Shown piece after piece: positions 30,901-38,812 of a stretch of 64,000 bases of DNA (positions are counted from its first letter, which is position 1; each line of letters begins with the position of its first letter). This DNA comes from Mycolicibacterium frederiksbergense. Lineage in GTDB: Bacteria; Actinomycetota; Actinomycetes; Mycobacteriales; Mycobacteriaceae. The position numbers and the translations under genes were made by a program. Below the pieces are notes generated by a model. The model did not search any database. It was not told the DNA's origin and saw nothing but the letters and a program-made list of their open reading frames with translations. The stretch is from positions 558,001 through 622,000 of the forward strand of contig NZ_CP038799.1 of assembly GCF_012223425.1 (NCBI RefSeq), given 5' to 3'.

Positions 30901-32389
30901 CCAGACGATTCGATGCGTCGTCGAGTTCGGCATAGGTCAGCGAGCTCTGCCCCGCACTGACCGCCACGGCCTCGGGGCGGTTGGCGACCTGCGTGGCGAA
31001 CATCGCCGGGATCGATGTCGGCGCGGCACCGGCACCGCGCAGTGCCGACCAGTTACCCAGCGTGGCCACCGCTGCGCGCTCGGGTTCGGCCAGTGGATCG
31101 ACAGAGGACAGCGGGCGCACCGGATTCGCGGCCATCGCCGCCAGGATGCGTTCCAGGTGTCCCACTAAATCGGCAGCCGGCGTCGTCGAGAAGGGCTGGG
31201 CGGCGCCGAATGTGCTGAGCAGCAGGTCGTCTCCGGCCCCGGTGAACATCAGCCCGGAACCGCGCCCGAGGCTGGAGGTCAGCGACGCTGTCGCGGTGGC
31301 ACCGCCGAAGGGCACGGTGAACGCCGACGGGAGGAAATCGAGCACCGGGCGGTCCGCGATCTCCCCTGGAGCGCGTGCGTTGAGTTCGCGTTCCAGAGCT
31401 TCCACCGGAAATCGCTGATGCTGCAGGGCTTCCTGGATGCAGGTGTCGACCTGCGCGCAGAACTCCGAGACCGGTGTGGTCGGCGATATCTTCAGCACCA
31501 GCGGAACCACCCCGGCGACCATCCCGGGCAGGGTTTTCGATTCGGGTTCGACGCGTCTGCTGACCGGGAAGTCGAACACGACCTCGTCCCCGTCGGCACA
31601 CCAGCCGCGCAGCATCAGTGCGCATGCGGCAGTGATCACCGATGAACGTGCCATACTCCACTTCTGGCTGAGTTTCTCGACGCCGGCCAGAATTCTCGGA
31701 TTCAGCGGGACGCGCTCAAGTGCCTGAACAAGATCAACGGCCGCCGCATTTTTCGTTCGGTGGTGATCATTACCGGATCCACCGGGAAGATGATCTTGCC
31801 AATACAGCTGATCGCGCGCGTACGATTCCGAATTCTCGTACGTGTTTTCGCACGCAATGAGGTCAGTGAGTGAACCGAACACGGTGGATGAAATGGGCGC
31901 GCCGGAGACGGCGGCGGAATATATCGAAGCCATCCGCTGACAGACCAGAACCATACCCACTCCGTCGATGACGATGTGGTGGCAGCAGACGAAGAGATAG
32001 TTCTTCGTCGCACCGGCCCGGAATAGCACGAATTTGTACAGCTTGTCGTCGAGCGGCATCGGCGTGCGCTGAATCGCCAATGCCATGTCGAGCGCCTGCT
32101 GCGCGGGCGCGTCGGATTTGCGCACGTCGAACACCGTCAGCTCGACCGCGTCATCATCGAGACGTTTCTGGAACACCTCGCCGTCCGCCTCGAAGAAACC
32201 GACCCGCAGTGGTTCGGACTCCTCGACCGCCCGGCGGATGGCCCATTTCAGGGCCTTGCGGTCGAGCATGCCGTCGATCTCCACGAAGAGACCGAGTTGC
32301 CACTCAGTGGCGGACTGACCGGTCTCCTGTGCCAGCCAGATGTCCAGCTGTGCGCGGGTGATCGGTAGCGCTGATTCCCCGAGTTCCAT
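27930..32389 (-). other. NRPS module 1: starter C - A1 - T1 - E1
   Basis: Boundaries approximate. The starter C domain has HHIVIDG and is diverged from the other seven C domains. A1 specificity residues read by eye: D F W T V G A I Y K. T1 has [13 protein letters not shown] near 29455. E1 (about 29310-27930) has HHLAVDG. Expected role: load residue 1, acylate its amine and convert it to the D form. The T at position 278 and A at 322 resemble Phe-type codes, but I cannot assign the substrate. Confidence 0.8.
28464..28501 (-). repeat. 38-bp exact repeat in E1 (copy 3 of 3)
   Basis: Same 38 bases as 5726-5763 and 13310-13347, within the epimerase domain of module 1. Confidence 0.8.
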
Positions 32390-32419
32390 CCCCACCCTCG
32401 AATCGCGACGTTCTGGCCA

Positions 32420-32644
32420 TCAGCCTGGTTGTTTGGCGGCCAATCGGTCCCGCAGACTCTTGGGCCTGATATCGGTCCATTCCCGTTCGATGAACTCCAG
32501 ACACGCCGCACGATCGTCCTCACCGAACACCACTCGCCAACCATCGGGGATGTCAGCGAACGTGGGCCAGAGGCTGTGCTGCTCCTCGTCGTTGACCAGC
32601 ACGACAAAGCGACCCTTTTCGTCGTCGAACGGGTTTGTGCTCAC
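32420..32644 (-). CDS. MbtH-like protein
   Basis: Small chaperone-like partner that binds NRPS adenylation domains and helps their folding and activity. The 74-residue protein shows the family signature from its first residues: [20 protein letters not shown], then [14 protein letters not shown] and a C-terminal [13 protein letters not shown]. These include the conserved NPFDD, S-L-W-P, P-x-G-W and D-x-R-P-x-S elements. I chose GTG 32644 because GGAGGG lies just upstream and the protein then begins at the family's usual MSTNPF; an ATG at 32677 would add eleven unsupported residues. It is the first gene of the NRPS operon, ending about 30 bp before the NRPS start. It probably serves all eight A domains. 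Confidence 0.95.
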   Translation of the reverse strand: MSTNPFDDEKGRFVVLVNDEEQHSLWPTFADIPDGWRVVFGEDDRAACLEFIEREWTDIRPKSLRDRLAAKQPG

Positions 32645-33197
32645 GCGGCCCTCCAAAGCAATTGACGGATAGGACAATTCATCGGTGTGGATCGTGTTCC
32701 CGCCCCGGCGCCGGCATTCGCGCGCCCGGCCGGAGACTTCCCTGGGCGCGCCGAGGCGTGCCGGTTCAGCAGTTCAGAGCCGCTTGCCCGTGGCCTGTTC
32801 ACGTTGCCGGGCTTGGCCGCATCGGGGTGACCCCTGGGAGATTCCATGAGGAGTGGGGTGAGAAGACCCGCAATCGCCAAAGCTACAACTACTTTCTCCG
32901 TCAAACAGGGCGCCAATGACCGGTCGGTGGCCGACGCGGATTCCGCTGGCGCGGCATTCCGATGCACATCGCTTTGGCAACCTTCCGAGCCCGAGCCTAC
33001 ACAATCTCACAAAGCCATCGAACACTGTCAATACGCACGGCGAAGGCGGCAAGAAGATCTCGCTATGGAATTTACCTGTGCGAAAATTACTGTGCTGCAG
33101 CCGAATGCGCGCACTTTTGCAGAAGCGCACTATCCGCGCACCGATCATGTTGACGATTCGATCGAATAAATGACCCCAGGGGCCTATCCTGACCCCC
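32645..33197. other. 553-bp divergent intergenic region
   Basis: No convincing gene. Only short conflicting ORFs exist (for example 32846-33169 plus and 32774-33262 minus), with no recognisable protein and no SD. The part from about 32840 to 33170 is visibly richer in A/T than its surroundings, as expected for a regulatory region. It must hold the promoter of the mbtH-NRPS-mmpL operon on the minus strand and that of the 33198 gene on the plus strand. I could not identify the NRPS promoter elements by eye. Confidence 0.6.
33185..33190 (+). promoter_or_regulatory. Possible -10 element of a leaderless promoter
   Basis: TATCCT fits the actinobacterial TANNNT -10 pattern and ends seven bases before the GTG start at 33198. 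This is the spacing expected if transcription begins at the start codon itself, which is common in mycobacteria. No SD precedes the GTG, in agreement. No good -35 is visible. Confidence 0.4.
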
Positions 33198-33641
33198 GTG
33201 CGCCCAGCAAATACCCGCCATCCTCGACAATCGGACACCGCGCGACCGCTGGCCGCCATCATGGCGGTCCTCCTCGGTGCGGGCGCTTTGACGCTGGGAG
33301 CGCCGACGGCGGCCGCGGAGGTCCCGCCGGATCAGGTCGCGCTGTCCACCCTCGACGAGATCGTCCGCGGCGACTATCCGGCCGCAGCCGCCGACTTCAA
33401 TCCGACGATGCAGTCACTGCTGCCCACGCAGGCATTGCAGCAGTCCTGGGATCTGTATCAGCAGGTGTTCGGCGCCTACCAATCGCACGGCGTGCCGGAG
33501 AACATCCAGCGCGGTGACGTGACGGTGGTCAACGTGCCCCTGCAGATGACCCGCAGGCCGGGGCAGTTCCGGCTGACGGTGCAACCCGACGGGTCGGTGG
33601 CAAGCCTGACATTCCTCAAGGAAGGCGTTCCGGTCCCCTAG
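33198..33641 (+). CDS. Small secreted protein (DUF3887-like)
   Basis: A 147-residue protein with an N-terminal signal peptide: a basic start, a hydrophobic stretch LAAIMAVLLGAGALTLG, and a likely signal peptidase site after APTAAA. The mature part of about 105 residues resembles DUF3887-type domains, which often accompany hydrolases: an acidic helix (LSTLDEIVRGDYPAAAADF), a Q-rich helix with W, and a closing strand LTVQPDGSVASLTFLKEG. GTG start with no SD, probably leaderless. Its function is unknown. It lies alone between the NRPS promoter region and the catabolic operon, and nothing ties it to either. Confidence 0.8.
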   Translation: MRPANTRHPRQSDTARPLAAIMAVLLGAGALTLGAPTAAAEVPPDQVALSTLDEIVRGDYPAAAADFNPTMQSLLPTQALQQSWDLYQQVFGAYQSHGVPENIQRGDVTVVNVPLQMTRRPGQFRLTVQPDGSVASLTFLKEGVPVP

Positions 33642-33688
33642 ATCGCTCGGGCGTGGCGGCAGGTCCTCGGCCTTGCACCTCGGCAGAA

Positions 33689-33715
33689 CAAAAAGTAAAG
33701 TCACTTTCAGTTTTG
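33689..33715. promoter_or_regulatory. 27-bp imperfect palindrome, candidate TetR operator
   Basis: CAAAAAGTAAAGT - C - ACTTTCAGTTTTG: five-base outer arms (CAAAA/TTTTG) and five-base inner arms (AAAGT/ACTTT) around a central C, with three mismatched bases between. It is the only clearly A/T-rich stretch in the gap and lies 26 bp before the first gene of the catabolic operon. The TetR protein encoded at 38179-38793 in the same operon is the obvious candidate ligand; that is inference. Confidence 0.5.
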
Positions 33716-33740
33716 CTGACCGGATCTGCCGAGGAGCGTC

Positions 33741-34832
33741 ATGGAATCCTTCGTTCACCTGCGAAAAGGCAAGACGCCCAAACGCGTGCACGCCGACCTC
33801 GACGGACTCAAGGACGACGAGTTGGGGCGCGGCGGCTTCGTCGGCCGGACCGCGAACATGTACCGGCGCAACGACCCCACCGCGTACCGCACCGTCGGGC
33901 CACTGCGCCCCACCGATGTGCTGTCCTCGGAGCTGAAGCCCAGCGATGCCACCGACGCGCGCGGCGGCCCGCTGCTGATGTTCTCCAACGACGACTGCCT
34001 GGTCCTGCTGTCCCGGCGGACCGAGGAGATGCCGTTCTTCGTCCGCTACGTCGACGGGGACCTGCTGATCTTCGTGCACAAGGGCGCAGGGCTGCTGGAG
34101 ACCGAGTTCGGTCCGGTGCGCTACCGCGAGGGCGACTGGGTCTACCTCCCCAAGGCCTGCACGTTCCGCCAGGTGCCCGACGCTGAGAGCACATTCCTCA
34201 TGATCCAGGCCACCGACGACTTCCGGGTGCCCCCGGCGGGAATCCTGGGCCGGCACTTCCCGTTCGACCCGGCCCAGGTGACGATCCCGGAACCGGCGCC
34301 CAGCAATGATGACGGCAGGGCCGAATACGAGGTACGCCTCATCCACGAGGGCGGCCCCACATCGCTGTTCTATCAACACAATCCGCTCGATGTCGAGGGC
34401 TGGCGCGGGGACAACTTCCCATTCACCTTCAACATCGAGGACTACACCGTCATCACCTCCGAAAGCGTGCACCTGCCGCCGACGGTGCACCTGTTCATGC
34501 AGGCCACCGGCGTCTACGTGATGAACTTCCTGCCCAAGCCCGCCGAGAGTGTCCCCGGCACCGAGCGCACGCCGTGGTATCACCGCAATGTCGACTATGA
34601 CGAGATCGCCTTCTTCCACTCCGGTTCGCTGTACGGCATCCCGATGCCCCCCGGACTGGTTTCCCATGCGCCGCAAGGGGTTCACCACGGCGCGCCGGAG
34701 AAGGCCCGCGAGCGCGCCCGCCGCAAGTTCGACGACTACGACCGGGTGGACTGGTCGGTGATCGCCATCGACACCCGTCGCCGGCTCATCCCCTCCGCCG
34801 AAATCCTCGCCAATGATCTGGGGCAACACTAG
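33741..34832 (+). CDS. Homogentisate 1,2-dioxygenase-family cupin
   Basis: Cupin-fold iron dioxygenase of the homogentisate 1,2-dioxygenase family, 363 residues, somewhat shorter than the classical enzyme of about 430-440. The motif WYHRNVDYDEIAFF and the later SHAPQGVHHG supply the His and acidic ligands expected at the metal site, and the N-terminal half has the cupin pattern GAGLLETEFGPVRYREGDWVYLPKA. The known reaction opens the homogentisate ring to maleylacetoacetate, but no fumarylacetoacetase or isomerase is nearby, so the substrate may be another aromatic. The SD GAGGAG lies just before the ATG. It is the first gene of a tightly packed catabolic operon and sits next to a palindromic operator candidate. 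Confidence 0.8.
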   Translation: MESFVHLRKGKTPKRVHADLDGLKDDELGRGGFVGRTANMYRRNDPTAYRTVGPLRPTDVLSSELKPSDATDARGGPLLMFSNDDCLVLLSRRTEEMPFFVRYVDGDLLIFVHKGAGLLETEFGPVRYREGDWVYLPKACTFRQVPDAESTFLMIQATDDFRVPPAGILGRHFPFDPAQVTIPEPAPSNDDGRAEYEVRLIHEGGPTSLFYQHNPLDVEGWRGDNFPFTFNIEDYTVITSESVHLPPTVHLFMQATGVYVMNFLPKPAESVPGTERTPWYHRNVDYDEIAFFHSGSLYGIPMPPGLVSHAPQGVHHGAPEKARERARRKFDDYDRVDWSVIAIDTRRRLIPSAEILANDLGQH

Positions 34833-34834
34833 CC

Positions 34835-36025
34835 ATGACCGCAACCGAAGTACCCGTCAAGTTCGAGTACGAGCGCATCCCGTATCTGGTCGCCTACCAG
34901 AACACCTCGAGCGTCCGCGACGTGTACGGCGGCGTCGCCGAACTCGTGGTGCTGGAAAGCTATCTGCTCAAGCCGAAGCACAAGCCCAGCGATACCGTGC
35001 TGGTCTTCATGCACCCGATCGGCGGCGGCGCCTATCTGCCGATGATCAACGCGCTGGCCCGCGCCGGGCATCACGTCATCTACTGCAACAGCCGTTTCCG
35101 CGGCACCGACTCCGCGCTACTGATGGAGAAGGTCGTCGAGGACCTCGGTGAGTGCATCAAGGACGCCAAGAACCGCCTCGGCTATGACAAGGTGGTGCTG
35201 GCCGGGTGGAGCGGCGGCGGCTCGCTGTCGGTGTTCTACCAGCAGCAGGCCCAGCGCCCGACCGTCACCGCCAGCCCGTCCGGCGACGGCCCCGACCTCA
35301 CCACGCTCGGCCTCATCCCGGCCGACGGCATCATGCTGCTGGCCGCGCACATCAGCCGGCACGGCACCATGACCGAATGGATGGACGCCTCCATCCTCGA
35401 CGAGAACGACCCGTCCCGGCGGGACCCCGAGCTCGATCTGTACAACCCCGACAACCCGAATCAGCCGCCGTACACCCCGGAGTTCCTGGCGCGCTATCAC
35501 GAGGCGCAGATCGCGCGGAACCGGCGCATCACCACGTGGGTCAAGGAAAAGTTGGCCGAGCTCAGGGCCGCCGGCCGCCCCGATGATGAATATGCGTTCG
35601 TGGTGCACGGCACCATGGCCGATCCGCGTTGGCTGGACCCGACCGTCGATCCGAACGAACGCACCCCGGGCACCTGCTATCTGGGCGATCCTCAGGTGGT
35701 GAACAACTCCCCCGTCGGGCTGGCCCGGTTCTGCACGCTGCGCAGCTGGCTGTCGCAATGGAGCTACGACGACGCCAACGGCGACGCCGTCAAGGCCGGC
35801 CCCGACATCGCCGTGCCCGCCCTGGTGATCGGCAACCTCGCCGATGACGCCTGCACGCCGAGCCACACCCGCCGCCTGTTCGAGGCGATCGGGCATCCCG
35901 ACAAGGAGATGCACGAGATCAGCGGCGCCAACCACTACTACTCCGGACCGGACCAGCGCGGCACCCTGCGCCAGGCCGTCGGAGTCTGCACGGATTGGCT
36001 GCACCGGCACGGGTTCTCGGTATGA
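34835..36025 (+). CDS. Alpha/beta hydrolase
   Basis: A 396-residue alpha/beta-hydrolase-fold protein. It has the oxyanion region VFMHPIGGGAY, the nucleophile elbow GWSGGG (Ser near residue 127), and a late catalytic-looking NLADDACTPSH (Asp) followed by SGANHYYSGP (His). A long insertion between the elbow and the C-terminal third (PDNPNQPPYTPEFLARYHE) would form a lid. It starts two bases after the dioxygenase stop and overlaps the CoA transferase by ATGA, so it belongs to the same transcript. It may hydrolyse the ring-cleavage product or an ester or thioester in the pathway. The substrate cannot be read from the sequence. Confidence 0.85.
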   Translation: MTATEVPVKFEYERIPYLVAYQNTSSVRDVYGGVAELVVLESYLLKPKHKPSDTVLVFMHPIGGGAYLPMINALARAGHHVIYCNSRFRGTDSALLMEKVVEDLGECIKDAKNRLGYDKVVLAGWSGGGSLSVFYQQQAQRPTVTASPSGDGPDLTTLGLIPADGIMLLAAHISRHGTMTEWMDASILDENDPSRRDPELDLYNPDNPNQPPYTPEFLARYHEAQIARNRRITTWVKEKLAELRAAGRPDDEYAFVVHGTMADPRWLDPTVDPNERTPGTCYLGDPQVVNNSPVGLARFCTLRSWLSQWSYDDANGDAVKAGPDIAVPALVIGNLADDACTPSHTRRLFEAIGHPDKEMHEISGANHYYSGPDQRGTLRQAVGVCTDWLHRHGFSV

Positions 36026-37242
36026 GTGCCGATGCCACCGGGCCGACCGGTGCGCTGGACGGTATCCGGGTCCTGGAGCTGGGCACCCTGATCTCGGGCC
36101 CGTTCGCCGGCCGATTGCTCGGCGACATGGGCGCCGAGGTCATCAAGATCGAGCTGCCCGGGACGCCGGATCCACTACGCACCTGGGGACAGGCCGAACT
36201 CGACGGCCACCACTTCTTCTGGACCGTGCACGCCCGCAACAAGAAGGCTGTCACCCTCGATCTGCGCACCGACCGCGGTCGGCAGCTGTTCCTTGACCTG
36301 GTGGACCGCTCCGACATCATCGTGGAGAACTTCCGGCCCGGCACCCTGGAGAAGTGGAACCTGGGCTACGACGTGCTGCGCGCCCGCAACAAGGGCATCA
36401 TCCTGGTGCGGGTGTCCGGTTACGGCCAGACCGGCCCGGACGCCGGTAAGGCCGGCTACGCCTCGGTCGCCGAGGCGGCCAGCGGGCTGCGGCACATGAA
36501 CGGATTCCCCGGCGGCCCGCCACCGCGGCTGGCGTTGTCGCTGGGCGACAGCCTGGCCGGGATGTTCGCCGCGCAGGGTGCGCTGGCCGCGCTGTACCGA
36601 CGCAGCGTGACCGGCGAAGGACAGATCGTCGACACCGCGCTGACCGAAAGCTGCTTGGCGATCCAGGAATCCACCATCCCCGACTACGACGTCGGCGGCG
36701 TGATCCGCGGGCCGTCGGGCACCCGGCTGGATGGTATCGCCCCGTCCAACATCTATCAGAGCGCCAACGGCAGCTGGGTGGTGATCGCGGCCAACCAGGA
36801 CACGGTGTTCCGCAGGCTGTGCTCTGCGATGGGCCTGCCGGAGCTGGCAGGCGATGACCGGTTCGCCAACCATGTTGCGCGCGGCCGCCACCAGGACGAG
36901 CTCGACAAGATCATCGGTGACTGGGCGGCCGGGCGTCAGCCCGACGACATCATCGCCACGCTGTCGGAGGCCGGCGTGATCAGCGGCCCGATCAACACCG
37001 TGGCCGAGGTGGTCAACGACCCGCAGCTGCAGGCCCGCGGGATGATCGCCGACCACTGGGATGAAAGGGTCGAACGCAATGTCAAGGGGCCCGGTGTCAT
37101 TCCGGTGCTCTCGGTGACGCCGGGCAGCGTGCGCAGCGCCGGTTCGGCGCGACCCGGGCAGCACAATGACGAGGTGTACTCGGGGCTGCTCGGCCTGAGC
37201 GCCGAGGAACTGACGACGCTGCGAGAGCAGGGGGTGCTATGA
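36022..37242 (+). CDS. CaiB/BaiF family (class III) CoA transferase
   Basis: Transfers CoA between carboxylic acids by way of an enzyme-bound aspartyl-CoA thioester. The 406-residue protein opens with GIRVLELGTLISGPFAGRLL and DMGAEVIKIE, the family's N-terminal signature, then has RNKKAVTLDLRT and NFRPG. The LSLGDSLAGMFAAQGALAAL segment contains the aspartate expected to carry the acyl group. The C-terminal end has INTVAEVVNDPQLQARGM, also typical. The ATG at 36022 overlaps the hydrolase stop; a longer frame to 35995 adds residues that do not look like the family. The gene ends by ATGA overlap with the next ORF. It probably activates an acid intermediate of the operon's pathway. Confidence 0.92.
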   Translation: MSADATGPTGALDGIRVLELGTLISGPFAGRLLGDMGAEVIKIELPGTPDPLRTWGQAELDGHHFFWTVHARNKKAVTLDLRTDRGRQLFLDLVDRSDIIVENFRPGTLEKWNLGYDVLRARNKGIILVRVSGYGQTGPDAGKAGYASVAEAASGLRHMNGFPGGPPPRLALSLGDSLAGMFAAQGALAALYRRSVTGEGQIVDTALTESCLAIQESTIPDYDVGGVIRGPSGTRLDGIAPSNIYQSANGSWVVIAANQDTVFRRLCSAMGLPELAGDDRFANHVARGRHQDELDKIIGDWAAGRQPDDIIATLSEAGVISGPINTVAEVVNDPQLQARGMIADHWDERVERNVKGPGVIPVLSVTPGSVRSAGSARPGQHNDEVYSGLLGLSAEELTTLREQGVL

Positions 37243-37250
37243 CGGCGGCA

Positions 37251-37277
37251 GGCCGGAGCGAAGCGACCGGGGGATCG
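37251..37277 (+). repeat. Short recurrent element GGAGCGAAGCGACCGGGGGA, copy 1
   Basis: One of five related copies in the window (also at 41007, 42440, 51481, 55692), all at gene junctions or gene ends. Here it lies immediately upstream of the preferred GTG start and provides its SD-like GGGGGA. Confidence 0.6.
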
Positions 37278-37280
37278 AAC

Positions 37281-38177
37281 GTGCCGAAAAAGGTTGCTAT
37301 CCGCGAGGTTTGCCTGCGCGACGGTCTGCAGATCGAGGCGCCCATCCCGCTGGCCGCCAAGATCGGGATCCTGGAGGCGATCGTGGCCACCGGGGTCCGT
37401 GAGGTGGAGGCCACCGCCTTCGTTTCGCCGTCGAAGGTGCCGGCCCTGGCCGATGCCGCCGAACTCGCGGCCGAGCTCTATCGCTTTCCTGATGTCGAGT
37501 TCTCCGCGCTGGTGGCCAGCCCGAACGGCGCCAAACGCGCCATCGCCGCCGGTCTGACCTCGATCGAGTACGTGGTGTCGGCGTCGGATGCGCACAGCCG
37601 CGCCAACGTCGGCCGTGACGCGGGCCAGGCGACGGCGGCCATCGCCGACGTGACCCGCATCGCCCATGATCACGACGCGACCGTCGAGGTCATCATCGCG
37701 ACCGCCTGGGACTGCCCGTTCGACGGCCCGACGGATCCCCGCCGGGTGATCGAGATCGCTTCGGCGGCAGCCGAACTCGGTGTCGACCGGATCGCCATCG
37801 CCGATACCATCGGGACCACCACTCCGCACCGGGTCAGCACACTGATCGAGCGGGTCCGCCCGGTGATCGGCGATCTGCCGCTGGGGGCGCACTTCCACAA
37901 CACCCGCGGTGCCGGGCTGGCCAGCGCGTATGCCGCCGTACAGTCCGGGGTGACCCGGCTGGACGCCTCCGTCGGCGGCCTGGGCGGGTGCCCGTTCGCC
38001 CCGGGAGCCAGCGGCAACATCGCCACAGAAGATCTGGTGTACCTGTTGCGCGACAGCGGTATCGAAGTCGACGTGGACCTCGAGTCCGCCATCGCAGCGG
38101 CTCGGGTCGCACAGGAGGCCGTCGGGCACGAGCTGCCCAGCGCGTTGCTGCGCGCCGGTGATCGCATCCTGGCCTGA
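37281..38177 (+). CDS. Hydroxymethylglutaryl-CoA lyase-family aldolase
   Basis: DRE-TIM metallolyase related to HMG-CoA lyase, which splits 3-hydroxy-3-methylglutaryl-CoA into acetoacetate and acetyl-CoA. Visible motifs: IREVCLRDGLQ (catalytic Arg and metal-binding Asp), ATAFVSPSKVP, HFHNTRG (metal-binding His pair) and GGLGGCPFAPGASGN with the catalytic Cys loop. I prefer GTG 37281, which gives 298 residues beginning at the family's usual point, with GGGGGA six bases upstream. An ATG at 37239 overlaps the preceding stop and would add 14 residues (TAAGRSEATGGSN) that come from a small repeated DNA element. A C-C bond cleavage enzyme after a CoA transferase fits a ring- or branched-acid degradation route. 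Confidence 0.88.
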   Translation: MPKKVAIREVCLRDGLQIEAPIPLAAKIGILEAIVATGVREVEATAFVSPSKVPALADAAELAAELYRFPDVEFSALVASPNGAKRAIAAGLTSIEYVVSASDAHSRANVGRDAGQATAAIADVTRIAHDHDATVEVIIATAWDCPFDGPTDPRRVIEIASAAAELGVDRIAIADTIGTTTPHRVSTLIERVRPVIGDLPLGAHFHNTRGAGLASAYAAVQSGVTRLDASVGGLGGCPFAPGASGNIATEDLVYLLRDSGIEVDVDLESAIAAARVAQEAVGHELPSALLRAGDRILA

Positions 38178-38178
38178 T

Positions 38179-38793
38179 ATGACACCCGCCGAATCGCTGA
38201 CCGCCAAGGGCCGCCAGACCCGCGAAGCCATCGAGCTGGCCGCCCGGAAACTGTTCGCCGAACGCGGCTTTCATGGCACCACCCTGGCCGATATCACCTC
38301 CGCGGCCGGGAAGTCCTCGGCGGTGTTCTACCGGTATTTCGACGACAAGGAAGATCTGCTGGCCTCGCTGGCCGAGTCGTTCCTGCACGATATCGTCGAG
38401 CCGTCCGGGTCGCGGGTACCGCTGCCGGATACTCCGCAGGACAGCGAGTACTTCACCACGGTGGTGACCGGGTACTGGAATCTGTTCCGGCAGAACATCG
38501 GCATCATGATCGCCGTCGCTCAACTCGGGGCCACCCAGCCGCGTTTCGCGCAGGTTCAGCACGAGTTCCGGCGGTTCGGTATGGACATGGTCGCCGGGTC
38601 GGTGCGCCGGGCCCGTGAGCAGGGCTATGCACAGGACCTCGATCCCGAACACATCGCCGCCGCGATTGCGCTGCTGTTCGAGAACTTCACCGTCGTCGTG
38701 GTGGGCAACCCCGGCTCCGAGCTGCAGATCAGTGACGCCGATGCCATCAAGACGCTGTCGACGATCTGGAAGAAGACGCTGTACGGCCATTGA
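38179..38793 (+). CDS. TetR-family transcriptional regulator
   Basis: A 204-residue TetR-type repressor. The N-terminal helix-turn-helix is clear: LTAKGRQTREAIELAARKLF, then TTLADITSAAGKSSAVFYRYF. The C-terminal ligand-binding part has the YWNLFRQNIGIMIAVAQLG pattern seen in regulators of fatty-acid and acyl-CoA genes. The ATG lies two bases after the lyase stop; the reading frame extends 21 bases further upstream, but an earlier start would overlap the lyase. Embedded in the catabolic operon, it probably senses an acyl-CoA or acid intermediate and controls the whole set, perhaps through the palindrome at 33689-33715. Confidence 0.9.
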   Translation: MTPAESLTAKGRQTREAIELAARKLFAERGFHGTTLADITSAAGKSSAVFYRYFDDKEDLLASLAESFLHDIVEPSGSRVPLPDTPQDSEYFTTVVTGYWNLFRQNIGIMIAVAQLGATQPRFAQVQHEFRRFGMDMVAGSVRRAREQGYAQDLDPEHIAAAIALLFENFTVVVVGNPGSELQISDADAIKTLSTIWKKTLYGH

Positions 38794-38812
38794 GCCAGAA
38801 GGAGAGATCACC

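Noticed and set aside
32660..32679. AATTG-N10-CAATT dyad just upstream of the MbtH-like start
   Set aside because: Only five bases per arm, so it can occur by chance, and it is too close to the start codon to judge as an operator.
32846..33169. Small ORFs in the intergenic region (plus strand 32846, 32916, 32962; minus strand 32774)
   Set aside because: They overlap each other in several frames, have no SD or recognisable sequence, and lie where promoters are expected.
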